Below, piece after piece: positions 16,701 through 24,207 of a stretch of DNA of 64,000 bases (its first letter is position 1; every line of letters starts with the position of its first letter). The stretch spans positions 1 through 64,000 of the forward strand of contig VGTG01000008.1 of the NCBI GenBank assembly GCA_016874795.1, in the 5' to 3' direction. This DNA comes from Deltaproteobacteria bacterium (lineage in GTDB: Bacteria > Desulfobacterota > Binatia > UBA12015). Both the position numbers and the translations under genes were made by a program. A model generated the notes under the pieces. It did not search any database. It was not told where the DNA came from and was given only the letters and a program-made list of their open reading frames with translations.

Positions 16701-17022
16701 CGCCGCGGACGTCGAACGCGAAGACGTAGTTTTGCGGAAGCCGGTGCGACAGCGGCCGGCGCGCGATGACGAAGCCGCCGATGCCGAGATCGAAGTCGAT
16801 CCGCATCGCCCGGCCGCGGCGTCCGAGGTCGTGCGCGAGCTCGACCGAGGCGCCGGGCGATGCCGTGGCGGTCCACGGCGAGAGGTCCTCGAAGTCGTCG
16901 ACGATCGAGGCGAGCGCCGGCTCGGCCGAGGCCGGGTCGCCGGACGAGAGCCCGAGCATCAGTACGACGAGAGCCGCAAGGATCGCGCTCGCCCACGGGC
17001 CTTTCCCCTCCACCTGCCTCAC
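13786..17022 (-). CDS. Exported discoidin-domain six-hairpin glycosidase-like protein
   Basis: This 1078-residue protein has a signal peptide (about residues 1-33), a carbohydrate-binding-like beta-sandwich (about 38-195, ending GSVWVENLRFEPRP), an F5/8 type C (discoidin) domain (about 205-310: ATDGDPATSWRSG, WIELDFGG, GLVIDWEPE), a beta-rich linker domain, then an alpha/alpha-toroid region (about 560-950) with GRSWIRDGTLTSSALL and HSYWDDFFTLRGFEDA, and a C-terminal beta domain. The toroid resembles GH78/GH94-type six-hairpin glycosidases; R-D in WIRDG is a candidate for catalysis. It probably degrades an extracellular or periplasmic glycan whose products feed the ABC importer upstream. GTG start. 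Confidence 0.8.
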   Translation of the reverse strand: MRQVEGKGPWASAILAALVVLMLGLSSGDPASAEPALASIVDDFEDLSPWTATASPGASVELAHDLGRRGRAMRIDFDLGIGGFVIARRPLSHRLPQNYVFAFDVRGEAKPNNLEFKLVDPTGDNVWWAIDRDFEFPPDWERVTFRRSRLRYAWGNSGGEPLTRTGFVEIAITAGSGGKGSVWVENLRFEPRPSRALKTPRPSVIASTSIEGHPPEAATDGDPATSWRSGSVGRDQWIELDFGGPTEFGGLVIDWEPEDHATSYRVEINEDGTWRRVYGTTSGSGRRNYIYLHDTEASGVRLALTGSHRGHGYGVREIVVKPLEFSATPNEFFAAIAADAPPGAYPKYFSQQQTYWTVVGVPGDTREALLNEEGMLEVDVGSFSIEPFLYVDGTLLTWKSVQTERSLEYGYLPIPTVSWRSDGIRLHVTALATGEPGSSVLYARYRVENLNEAHRDVLLFLALRPFQVLPPWQSLNVVGGASRIRSLVASSPQTAWVDAKQPVVSLTPAERFGAATFEEDLFSTYLREGRVPPRAEISDPFGYASGAFEYRLALAPHEARDVIVAVPFHPPAGLEALAPSGSPEKMFAAKLTEESRAWERDLGRVGITLPGPEGERIVRIAKSTLAYMEINRDGPAIQPGSRTYGRSWIRDGTLTSSALLAYGHPGTARDFLRWFATYQLPDGRIPCCIDQRGPDRVPENDSNGQFVYGIATYVRYTRDIGFLWEMWPSVVRAVDFLEALRATRMTAEYRAPDKLPFFGLVPESISHEGYSARPVHSYWDDFFTLRGFEDAVYLAGLVSDPERVAKWSALRDDFRRDLYASLERTMKKHAIDFLPGSVELGDFDATSTAAAVTPGGELPHLPAKALAKTFDLYLTYVRERAKRPPGDEGYTPYELRNVDALIHMGRREDAYELLRTMLEGLRPPEWHQWGEIVWRDPALPRFIGDTPHTWVASSFLSALRNMLVYERSEDSALVLGAGLPAAWVLEGSGVSVERLPTADGILHYRLARDGPTRLHWWFSGDVDVPAGGIVLAPPVPGPLTRVTADGKEITLEPGASTVTLRTFPTEVELEWAQPPSAP

Positions 17023-17047
17023 CCCCGCACCGCCTCCCGCATAGTAT

Positions 17048-17061
17048 CGGCCCGCGGGCCG
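17048..17061. promoter_or_regulatory. Perfect 14-bp palindrome upstream of the glycosidase-like gene
   Basis: CGGCCCGCGGGCCG lies 26 bp upstream of the minus-strand gene starting at 17022, in the 90-bp gap after the permease gene. On the minus strand a weak -10-like TACTAT follows it. It could be an operator; it is also followed by TTTT on the plus strand, but no plus-strand gene precedes it. Confidence 0.3.
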
Positions 17062-17112
17062 TTTTGAGAAAGGACGCGAATTTACAGAGCGGCCGCCCGC
17101 CGCGCCGCCGGA

Positions 17113-17934
17113 TCAGCCCTTCACGCTGCCGCTGACCACGCCCGCCACGTAGTAGCGCTGCAGCGCCAGGAACAGGACGACCATCGGCGCGACGGTCAGC
17201 ACGGACCCGGCCATCATCAGCTCGACGTCCTGGGCGTGCTCGCCGAGCAGGTTCGCGAGCGCCACCGGCAGCGTGAACCGGTCCTGGTCCGAGAGGACGA
17301 TCAGCGGCCAGAGGAAGTCGTTCCAGGTGCCCATGAACGTGAAGAGCGCGAGCGTCGTCAGGATCGGGGTGCACGCGGGCAGGACGAACGATCGGTAGAT
17401 GCGCAGCTCGCCCGCTCCGTCGATCCGCGCGGCGTCGAGAAGGCTGTCCGGGATCGACTGCGCGTACTGGCGGACGAGGAAGATTCCGAAGATGCTCGCG
17501 AGGCCCGGGATCACCACGCCGGCGTACGTGTTGATGAGCCCCATCCCCTTCAGCATCAGGAAGAGCGGCAGCATGCCGACCTGTGCCGGAATGACGAGCG
17601 CGGCGAGAAGCGTCCGGAACAGCGCGTCGCGTCCGCGGAACGGCAGCTTCGCGAACGCGTAGCCGGCCATCGAGTTCAGGACGAGCGAGATCGCCGTCAC
17701 GGCGGTCGCGAGGAGAGCGCTGTTCGCGGCGTAGCCGGCGACGTCGAGGCGCGTGAAGAGCGTCCGGTAGTGCTCGAGCGTCGGCGCGCTCGGCAGGAGG
17801 CGGAGCGGCAAGCGCGACGCTTCGCCGGTCGGCATCAGCGAGACGGAGACCATCCACGCGAGCGGGAGGAGCGTCAGCCCCGCCGCGAGGACGAGCGCCG
17901 CGTTCACCGCGATCGCGCGTGCGGAGCGGCTCAA
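17113..17934 (-). CDS. Carbohydrate ABC transporter permease (MalG type)
   Basis: The 273-residue product has six predicted membrane helices and the cytoplasmic EAA loop DAARIDGAGELRIYRSFVLP that docks on the ATPase. Length and the C-terminal PVALANLLGEH region fit the MalG/UgpE subfamily (CUT1). The start is TTG at 17934, overlapping the TGA of the MalF-type gene by 4 bp (TTGA); later ATG/GTG codons would remove the first helix. With the MalF-type partner it forms the membrane channel of the sugar importer. Confidence 0.92.
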   Translation of the reverse strand: MSRSARAIAVNAALVLAAGLTLLPLAWMVSVSLMPTGEASRLPLRLLPSAPTLEHYRTLFTRLDVAGYAANSALLATAVTAISLVLNSMAGYAFAKLPFRGRDALFRTLLAALVIPAQVGMLPLFLMLKGMGLINTYAGVVIPGLASIFGIFLVRQYAQSIPDSLLDAARIDGAGELRIYRSFVLPACTPILTTLALFTFMGTWNDFLWPLIVLSDQDRFTLPVALANLLGEHAQDVELMMAGSVLTVAPMVVLFLALQRYYVAGVVSGSVKG

Positions 17935-18908
17935 GCGCGTCCTCCGCGCGCCGCCTCGGGGGCGTCGAGGCCGCCGCCGAGCGCACGCAGGCGGGTCGCG
18001 ACTACGGTGAGCACGAGGATCACGGCGAAGAGCACGAACGAGATCGCCGCCGCATAGCCGAGGTTCCACCACCGGAACCCCTCGAGATAGGTGAGGAGCA
18101 CGACGCTGAGCGTGCTGTTCGCGGGTCCGCCCTGCGTCATCACGTACGGCTCCGCGAAGAGCTGGAAGTGGCCGATCATCGTCATCACGGCGACGAAGGC
18201 GAACGTCGGAGCGAGCATCGGCAGCGTGACGTGCCGGAAGCCTTGCCATGCGCCCGCGCCGTCGATGCTCGCCGCTTCGTAGAGACGCGGCGGGATCGAC
18301 TGCAGGCCGGCGACGAAGATCACCATGTTGAAGCCGAAGTTCTTCCACACGGCCATCAGGATGATCGCGGGGAGAGCCCAGGTCGGATCGCCGAGCCAAT
18401 CGATCGGCGCGACGCCGAACCAGGCGAGCACGCGGTTCAGGAGCCCGACGCGGGGGTGATAGAGGTAGCGCCACACGACGGCGGCGGCGATCAGCGTCGT
18501 CACGACCGGCAGGAAGAGCGCCGTCCGGAAGAGCCCGCGGAAGCGAGCGAGCTTCGCATCGACGAGCAACGCCGCACCGAGCGATACGGCAATGGATAGA
18601 GGCGCCGCAGCGATCACGAAAATGGCCGTATTGCGAAGGGCCGTCCAGAAGAGCGGATCGGTGAGGAGGGTGCCGTAATTCGCCCATCCGACGAATCGCA
18701 GGTTCCTCCGATCTGCGAGCGCGTAGATGTCGAAATCGGTCAGGCTGAGGCCGAGAGCGGCGACCACGGGCACGAGGAAGAAGATTGCGATGGCAATCAG
18801 GGCCGGCGCGACGAACAGCCGGCCCGCGACGGCGACGTGCTTCCTGCCCGTCGAAGGTTCCAAAGCATCGCTAGGTCCGGGCATCTGCCTGTAGTGCGCG
18901 CCGGACAC
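17931..18908 (-). CDS. Carbohydrate ABC transporter permease (MalF type)
   Basis: The 325-residue product has six membrane helices and the EAA loop YEAASIDGAGAWQGFRHVTL, typical of CUT1 MalF/UgpA permeases, with the usual WANYGTLLTDPLFWTALRNT periplasmic-side segment. GTG start at 18908; an ATG nine codons in is also possible. It is first of a minus-strand run malF-malG-glycosidase-DUF938. The gap 18909-19108 should contain its promoter and that of the divergent small gene. Confidence 0.92.
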   Translation of the reverse strand: MSGAHYRQMPGPSDALEPSTGRKHVAVAGRLFVAPALIAIAIFFLVPVVAALGLSLTDFDIYALADRRNLRFVGWANYGTLLTDPLFWTALRNTAIFVIAAAPLSIAVSLGAALLVDAKLARFRGLFRTALFLPVVTTLIAAAVVWRYLYHPRVGLLNRVLAWFGVAPIDWLGDPTWALPAIILMAVWKNFGFNMVIFVAGLQSIPPRLYEAASIDGAGAWQGFRHVTLPMLAPTFAFVAVMTMIGHFQLFAEPYVMTQGGPANSTLSVVLLTYLEGFRWWNLGYAAAISFVLFAVILVLTVVATRLRALGGGLDAPEAARGGRA

Positions 18909-19108
18909 CGGTCAGTCAACGAAAGAGCCGTCGCGCGCTTCGTGCAGTGCTCGAAATTGCGCTGAGCGCACTTCAACACTTGCGCCAACCGCTGGGCCGG
19001 CTATTCTTCGATCGGACCAGCGCTCCCGCCCGCTTTTTACAAGCCGAGCAGCGCGATTGATCATCCGGCAGTACGGTCCGCCGGCGACCAGCCTAAAAGG
19101 AGTACACG

Positions 19109-19534
19109 ATGGCGAACCCTTCAAACCCTCTCTGGAACGAAATACGGCGCCAGGGGCAGCGAATCCTCCACGCGGTTCAATCCGAGATCGCGGGTCTCGA
19201 GCAGCAACTCGATGCATTGCGCCGCGAGGCGGACCGTTGGCGGTCCGTGCTCCAGGGAAAGGGAGGCCCCATTCCGCGCGGTGCGGGCGGAAAGCTCGGC
19301 CGGGGCGGCTCGAAGCGTCATTCGATGGGCGGTCGCTCAGCGCTCTCGCGCGGTCCGAGCGTCGATTGGGACGCCGTCCTGAAGCGACTTCCGGCGACCT
19401 TTACCAGCGGGGATCTGGAAAAGTCGACGCCGAAGCTGAAGAGCCGCCCGCGCGCGCGCATCATGGCATTGGCGCGCTGGTCGAAGTTCGGCGCGATCAA
19501 GAAGGTCGAGAGCGGCAAGTATCGGAAGGCTTAG
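19109..19534 (+). CDS. Unrecognised basic protein, possible DNA-binding
   Basis: I do not recognise a family. The 141-residue product has a coiled-coil-prone N-terminus (about residues 8-48, EIAGLEQQLDALRREADRW), a flexible Gly/Arg/Lys-rich centre (RGAGGKLGRGGSKRH) and a compact C-terminal part (about 85-141: DWDAVLKRLPATFTSGDLE ... MALARWSKFGAIKKV) that could be a winged helix. ATG is preceded by AAAAGGAG at ideal spacing, and the gene sits alone on the plus strand between the cyclase and the sugar permeases. The basic charge and the helix-turn pattern suggest nucleoid or regulator function; this is inference. Confidence 0.7.
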   Translation: MANPSNPLWNEIRRQGQRILHAVQSEIAGLEQQLDALRREADRWRSVLQGKGGPIPRGAGGKLGRGGSKRHSMGGRSALSRGPSVDWDAVLKRLPATFTSGDLEKSTPKLKSRPRARIMALARWSKFGAIKKVESGKYRKA

Positions 19535-19550
19535 GGGATACGAAACCGCT

Positions 19551-20858
19551 TCAGGCGGAGTCGCGCGATGACTCGCGATAGACAGACACCGGTCGCGCGA
19601 TTCCCTTGAGCTCGAGCGAGCCGGCGGGACGGAACCCGCCGACGCCGTCGTCACCCGCGAGCGCGATGGTATGCGCGTCGGCGATCACCTCGCCCGCCGA
19701 CGCCTGGGCGCACAGTCGCGAAGCGAGATTCACCGCCGGACCGACCGCGGCGTACTCGAGGCGCGCCTCGCCGCCGATCGCTCCGACGGTCACGGGGCCG
19801 CTCGCGACGCCGACGCCGATGCCGAGTGCGGTGCCGGTTGCGGCGTGCAGGACCTCGGCGGCGCGATCCCGTCCCGTGATCGCCAGCACGAGTGCACGCC
19901 GGGCGTGGTCGGGCTGCGCGATCGGAGCGCCGACGAGGCAGAGGACGCCGTCTCCGGCGAAGTCCTTGACGGTCCCGCTGCAGTGCGTGACGACCTCGCC
20001 GATCGCCTCGTAGTACGCCTGGACGACCGCCATCACCTTCTCGGGCGCCTCGGACTCGGCGTACGGAGTGAACCCGCGGAGATCGAAGGCGACGACCGAG
20101 AGATCGCTTCTCCGGTGCTCCATCGCCGCGGCGAGGCCGCGCTCGCGCACGAGCTTCGCCACCTGCGGCGAGAGGAACCGGCCGAGGAACTGACCGCGAC
20201 GGCCCTGGATCACGTAGTACTGCACCGAGCCGCCGAGGAAGAGGATCTCCCCGATCGCCGTCGTCGGGTACTCCCACGGCGGCTGCATCGGTACGCCGGA
20301 GAAGAGGAACGGCGTCGCCGCGACCGCGGCACGGAGCCGCAATCGCTCCGCGGCGTCGACGTCGGATCGCGCGACGACCCACGCCCCCGAGCCGAGGAGA
20401 ACGAGCGCGAGGAGGCTCGGTCCGAAGAGCAGCCAGAACGTCGGATCGAGGACGGCCGCGGCTGTCCAGGCGCCGCCGGAGTAGCGGAGGCGCGCTTCCA
20501 GGAAGAGGACCCCGCCCAGGCCGTAGACGGCGGCGCAAGCTTGCGCGGCGCGCAGCAAGCGCGAGCTTCGCGAGCGGCCCGGGCTCGACGGCGCGATCGT
20601 CTGCGCGATCCGGTAGAGCCACTCGCAGCCGGCGGCGAGGATCGCCGTCTCGAGGAGCGCGGTCACGCGATCCCAGATCTCCGGCGCTTCCGTGATGCCG
20701 ACGCCGCGCATGGGCGTCGATCCGACGGTGATCGCGAGCATGCCGAGGGCGAGAGCGAAAGCCCGCGTGCTCGGCGAGTCGCGGTCGGCGAGGTAGAAGG
20801 ACAGCGCGATTCCCGCGCCGAAGAGGCCGACGAGGATCGGCGGAAGCGCGGCGCTCAT
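19551..20858 (-). CDS. Membrane-anchored class III adenylate/guanylate cyclase
   Basis: The 435-residue protein has about seven N-terminal membrane helices (residues 1-225) and a C-terminal class III cyclase domain (about 250-420). Metal-binding aspartates are present: D259 in FDLRGFT and D303 in DFAGDGV. The adenine-selecting lysine (TVKDFAGDG) and the transition-state Asn/Arg (VNLASRL) are also there, so an active adenylate cyclase is likely. Its ATG overlaps the TGA of the sugar-binding protein gene by 4 bp (ATGA), an unusual coupling of a cyclase to an ABC receptor. A cAMP effector is not seen in the window. Confidence 0.92.
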   Translation of the reverse strand: MSAALPPILVGLFGAGIALSFYLADRDSPSTRAFALALGMLAITVGSTPMRGVGITEAPEIWDRVTALLETAILAAGCEWLYRIAQTIAPSSPGRSRSSRLLRAAQACAAVYGLGGVLFLEARLRYSGGAWTAAAVLDPTFWLLFGPSLLALVLLGSGAWVVARSDVDAAERLRLRAAVAATPFLFSGVPMQPPWEYPTTAIGEILFLGGSVQYYVIQGRRGQFLGRFLSPQVAKLVRERGLAAAMEHRRSDLSVVAFDLRGFTPYAESEAPEKVMAVVQAYYEAIGEVVTHCSGTVKDFAGDGVLCLVGAPIAQPDHARRALVLAITGRDRAAEVLHAATGTALGIGVGVASGPVTVGAIGGEARLEYAAVGPAVNLASRLCAQASAGEVIADAHTIALAGDDGVGGFRPAGSLELKGIARPVSVYRESSRDSA

Positions 20859-22174
20859 TCGTTCACGGCTCCGTCAGCCGCGGCGTCGCTCGCGTCGCTC
20901 GCGTCGCGCGCGCGCAGCCAGCGGCGCTTCTCGAGGATGCGATCGGCGTCCGCATCGAGCGCGGCGAGCGCCGTATCGATCGTCGCGTCGCCGCGGATCG
21001 CCGCCTCCGCGTGCTGTGCGATCCGCGCCGCGATCCGCTCCCACTCCGGGATGCGCGGCGGCGGAACGACGCGCGCGAGCTGCGCGAAGAACGACGCGGC
21101 GCGTGGATCCTCCGTGATCCCGCCGTCGCTCCACGCGCTGCGCCGCGCCGGAAGGTCGCCGGCGCTCCGGTAGAACGCGATCTGCTGCGCCGGCTCCGTC
21201 AAGTACTCGACCCAGCGCCACGATTCCTCGCGATGCGTCGAGGTGCGCGCGACGGCGAGGCTCGCGCCGAGCGCGAGCGAGACGCCCGGTCCTTCGCCTT
21301 CGCGCGCGGGCATCGGCGCGGTCGTCCAGTCGCTCGCGAGCTCGGCGGGAAGGCGGTCGCGAAACTCGCGCAGGTTCCACGGGCCGGTGACGAGGAATGC
21401 GAACAGTCCTTCGGCGAAGCCCTGGTAGACGCTGCCGGCCTGCGCTTCGCTGCCGGTCGGTGCGAGCCCCTTCCGGAAGAGATCGACGTAGAACTCGAAA
21501 GCGCCCCGGAACTCGGGCGTCTGGAACGCCGCGCGCGTGTCGTCGTCGGCGAGGAGATGCGAGCCGTTCTGCAGCGCGAGGATCACCGGCGTCTCCCATT
21601 CGCCCAGGGGGAGGAGGATCGCGTGAGCGCTGTCGCCGGCTTCGCGGATGCGCGTCATGACCTCCATCCAATCGGACCACGTGCGCGGCGGCTGCGCCGC
21701 GCCAGCGCGCTCCAGGAGGTCGCTTCGATAGAAGAGGAGACGCGTGTCGACGTACCACGGCAGGGCCCACGTCCGTCCGTCGACGACGCCGGCTTCGAGC
21801 ACGCCGGGGAACCAATCCTCGCGCGCTCCGCTCCCCGAGGCGGCGAGCTCCTTTCCGAGCGGCTCGATCGCGCCGAGTACCGCGAGCTCCGCGATCCACG
21901 TGTTCCCGACCTGGAGGACGTCCGGCATGGCGCCGCCCGCGTAGGCGGTGACGATCTTCTCGTGCGCGGCGCTCCACGGGATCTGCTGCACGCGTACGCG
22001 GACGCCGGGGTGGCGCTCCTCGAAGCCGGGGACGAGCTCCTGCACGAGCTCGCCTTCGCGGCCCATCGCCCAGAACTCGACGACGGCCTCCTCGCGGCCG
22101 CTCCCCGCGCACGCGGCGAGGAGCAGGCACGCCAGAAAGAGCGGCATTCGCCTCGTCGGCCACGGGACTCTCAC
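20855..22174 (-). CDS. Sugar ABC transporter substrate-binding lipoprotein
   Basis: The 439-residue protein has a lipoprotein signal with lipobox LLAAC and a family 1 extracellular solute-binding fold: FWAMGREGELVQELVPGFEE, PDVLQVGNTWIAELA and FPGVLEAGVVDGRTWALPWY are standard landmarks of CUT1 sugar receptors. GTG start at 22174 gives the needed arginine-rich n-region; the ATG ten codons later would not. The C-terminus carries a small Asp-Ala-Ser repeat from a GCGTCGCTC microsatellite. It is co-translated with the cyclase and is the likely receptor for the permeases at 17113-18908. Confidence 0.92.
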   Translation of the reverse strand: MRVPWPTRRMPLFLACLLLAACAGSGREEAVVEFWAMGREGELVQELVPGFEERHPGVRVRVQQIPWSAAHEKIVTAYAGGAMPDVLQVGNTWIAELAVLGAIEPLGKELAASGSGAREDWFPGVLEAGVVDGRTWALPWYVDTRLLFYRSDLLERAGAAQPPRTWSDWMEVMTRIREAGDSAHAILLPLGEWETPVILALQNGSHLLADDDTRAAFQTPEFRGAFEFYVDLFRKGLAPTGSEAQAGSVYQGFAEGLFAFLVTGPWNLREFRDRLPAELASDWTTAPMPAREGEGPGVSLALGASLAVARTSTHREESWRWVEYLTEPAQQIAFYRSAGDLPARRSAWSDGGITEDPRAASFFAQLARVVPPPRIPEWERIAARIAQHAEAAIRGDATIDTALAALDADADRILEKRRWLRARDASDASDAAADGAVNE

Positions 22175-22213
22175 CGGCTTGCGTCCCTATCACACGCCCC
22201 AGCATGGCTTGAG

Positions 22214-22231
22214 CGGAACCGAGCCGTTCCG
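22214..22231. promoter_or_regulatory. Candidate operator CGGAAC-N6-GTTCCG
   Basis: A perfect 6-bp inverted repeat with a 6-bp spacer lies in the 112-bp divergent gap between the sugar-binding protein gene (minus) and the DUF4870-like/fucosidase pair (plus). The size and symmetry fit a dimeric repressor site. No repressor gene is adjacent, so the regulator is unknown. Confidence 0.3.
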
Positions 22232-22286
22232 GATGCCGTCTTCGGGCTGCTTTGACCGCGCTGGCCGATCCGGGCAGAGAAGTCGG

Positions 22287-22688
22287 ATGAGCACGAGCGG
22301 AGCGAGCCTGGCTGGCGCCGATCCCGGTCTGGTGCGGCTGACGCACCTGATCTACGGCCTGCACGCCTTCAGCGCGTTGATGGGCGTCATCTCCTCGGCC
22401 GCGATCGTCGGCGCCTTCCTCACCGGTTGGCCGTCGATCCTGGCCGTCATCCTCAACTACGCCCGGCGGAGCGCCGTACGAGGGACCTTTCTCGAATCGC
22501 ACTTCTCTTGGCAGATTCGGACCTTCTGGTGGGCTTTCGCGTGGGTTCTGTTCGCGTTCCTTCTCGCGATCACCTTGATCGGGATTCCGTTCGCGTTCAT
22601 CGTCATCGCCTTCACCGGCTTGTGGGTGCTCTACCGGATCGTCCGCGGCTGGCTCGCGTTGAACGACGAGAGGTCGATCGGTGTATGA
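22287..22688 (+). CDS. DUF4870-like small membrane protein
   Basis: The 133-residue product has three hydrophobic helices (about residues 22-45, 80-100 and 103-125) with the paired LTHLIYGLHAFSALMG start and FVIAFTGLWVLYRIVRG end that I associate with the DUF4870/YccF-like membrane proteins. Function is unknown. ATG at 22287; the stop overlaps the fucosidase ATG by 4 bp, so the two are co-translated although a shared role is not apparent. Confidence 0.75.
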   Translation: MSTSGASLAGADPGLVRLTHLIYGLHAFSALMGVISSAAIVGAFLTGWPSILAVILNYARRSAVRGTFLESHFSWQIRTFWWAFAWVLFAFLLAITLIGIPFAFIVIAFTGLWVLYRIVRGWLALNDERSIGV

Positions 22689-24196
22689 AGGGTGGCATAT
22701 TCTCGTGGCCTCTCGCCCTGGCCGTCGCGGCACTCCTCGCGAGCTGCGGCGGTGGCAGCGGCGGATCGGATCCGGGCGAAGCGCTCTGTAGCGCGGAGCC
22801 TCCACCCGTGGCGTCCGGTCCATCACCTTCGCTCGGCGAGCGCGTCCTGCCCGCGTGGTACGACGACGCGAAGCTCGGGATCATGATCCACTGGGGACCG
22901 TTCGCGGTGCCCGCGTGGGCGGAGCGGACGCTCGATCCGGAGGTGATCTTCACGGATCCGACGAGCCCGGATTACTTCTTGACGCCGCAGGGAGTCGAGA
23001 GCTTCCTCCGCCGGAACCCGTACAGCGAGTGGTACTGGAACTCGTCGTCGATCGAGGGCAGCGCCGCCTGGCAGCACCATCGCGACACGTGGGGCGCGGA
23101 CTTCCCGTACGAGCGCTTCGCGGACCTCTTCGAGGAGACGCTCGGCGGTTGGGATCCGGAAGCGTGGGCGCGCACGTTCCGCGACGCCGGAGCGCGGTAC
23201 GTCGTCCTCGTCACGAAGCACCACGACGGCTACACGCTCTGGCCGAGCGACGTCTCGAATCCGAATCGCGCGAGCTGGCAGACGCCGCGCGACGTCGTCG
23301 GCGAGCTCTCGGGCGCGGTGCGGCAGCAGTGCATGCGGATGGGGCTCTACTACTCGGGCGGCATCGACTGGACGTTCCGCGCGCCGCCATTCGCGTCCTT
23401 CAACGACGCTCTGCGGCTCACGCCGCCACAGGAGGAGTACGCACGCTACGTCGACGCGCACTGGCGCGAGCTGATCGACCGCTACCGTCCCGCCATTCTC
23501 TGGAACGACATCGGCGCTCCGCCGGCGACGGACCCCGAAGCCCTCTTCCGGGAGTACTGGAGCTCCGTGCCCGACGGCGTCGTCAACGACCGCTGGGCGA
23601 AGGGCCTCGGCCAGCCGAGCGGCTATCGCGACTTCCGCACCGCGGAGTTCGAGGTCCTCGAGGACATCTCGCCGGACAAGTGGGAAGCGGTCCGCGGCAT
23701 GAGCCGCGGCTTCGGCTTCAATCAGAACGAGGTGCCGGAGGATTACGGGCCGCCGGAGAAGTTCGTCCACATGCTCGTCGACGTCGTTTCGAAGAACGGC
23801 AATCTTCTCTTGAACGTCGGGCCGCGTGGCGACGGCACGATCCCCGAGGAGCAGCTGAGGATCCTGGCGACGCTCGGCTCGTGGCTCGGGAAGAACGGCG
23901 ACGCGATCTACGGCACGCGCCCCTGGACGCACGCCACGGCAGAGACGGACGGCGGCGTCCCGGTGCGATTCACGCGCTCCGCAGACGGCCGCTTCGTCTA
24001 CGCGACGTTCCTCGGCTCGCCGGCTCCCGGCGCCGTGACGATCGAAGGCTTCACCGCTGCTCCCAAGCGCGTCCTGCTCCTCGACGGAGGGCAGACGGTG
24101 GACGCGACGAGCACCGCGTCCGGCTTACGCTTGACGCTTCCGCGTCTCCCGGCCGGGGAGCCCGCGCACGTGGTCGCGATCGAGCTGGCGGGCTGA
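22685..24196 (+). CDS. Alpha-L-fucosidase (GH29) lipoprotein
   Basis: The 503-residue protein has a lipoprotein signal (lipobox LLASC) and a GH29 catalytic barrel. Landmarks: GIMIHWGPFAVPAWAE near residue 65, VVLVTKHHDGYTLWPSDVS (binding histidines), and ILWNDIG with the nucleophile D275; VSKNGNLLLNVGPRGDG closes the barrel and a beta-sandwich follows. It should remove alpha-fucose from extracellular glycans at the cell surface. It fits with the neighbouring glycosidase-like, sugar-transport and sulfatase genes as part of a polysaccharide-scavenging set. Confidence 0.95.
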   Translation: MKGGIFSWPLALAVAALLASCGGGSGGSDPGEALCSAEPPPVASGPSPSLGERVLPAWYDDAKLGIMIHWGPFAVPAWAERTLDPEVIFTDPTSPDYFLTPQGVESFLRRNPYSEWYWNSSSIEGSAAWQHHRDTWGADFPYERFADLFEETLGGWDPEAWARTFRDAGARYVVLVTKHHDGYTLWPSDVSNPNRASWQTPRDVVGELSGAVRQQCMRMGLYYSGGIDWTFRAPPFASFNDALRLTPPQEEYARYVDAHWRELIDRYRPAILWNDIGAPPATDPEALFREYWSSVPDGVVNDRWAKGLGQPSGYRDFRTAEFEVLEDISPDKWEAVRGMSRGFGFNQNEVPEDYGPPEKFVHMLVDVVSKNGNLLLNVGPRGDGTIPEEQLRILATLGSWLGKNGDAIYGTRPWTHATAETDGGVPVRFTRSADGRFVYATFLGSPAPGAVTIEGFTAAPKRVLLLDGGQTVDATSTASGLRLTLPRLPAGEPAHVVAIELAG

Positions 24197-24207
24197 GCGG
24201 GATCGAA

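Noticed and set aside
17048-17065. Intrinsic terminator (palindrome plus TTTT) on the plus strand
   Set aside because: No plus-strand gene lies upstream; the flanking genes are on the minus strand, so I list it only as a possible operator.
20880-20915. GCGTCGCTC short tandem repeat as regulatory repeat
   Set aside because: It lies within the coding end of the sugar-binding protein and only encodes a short Asp-Ala-Ser repeat.
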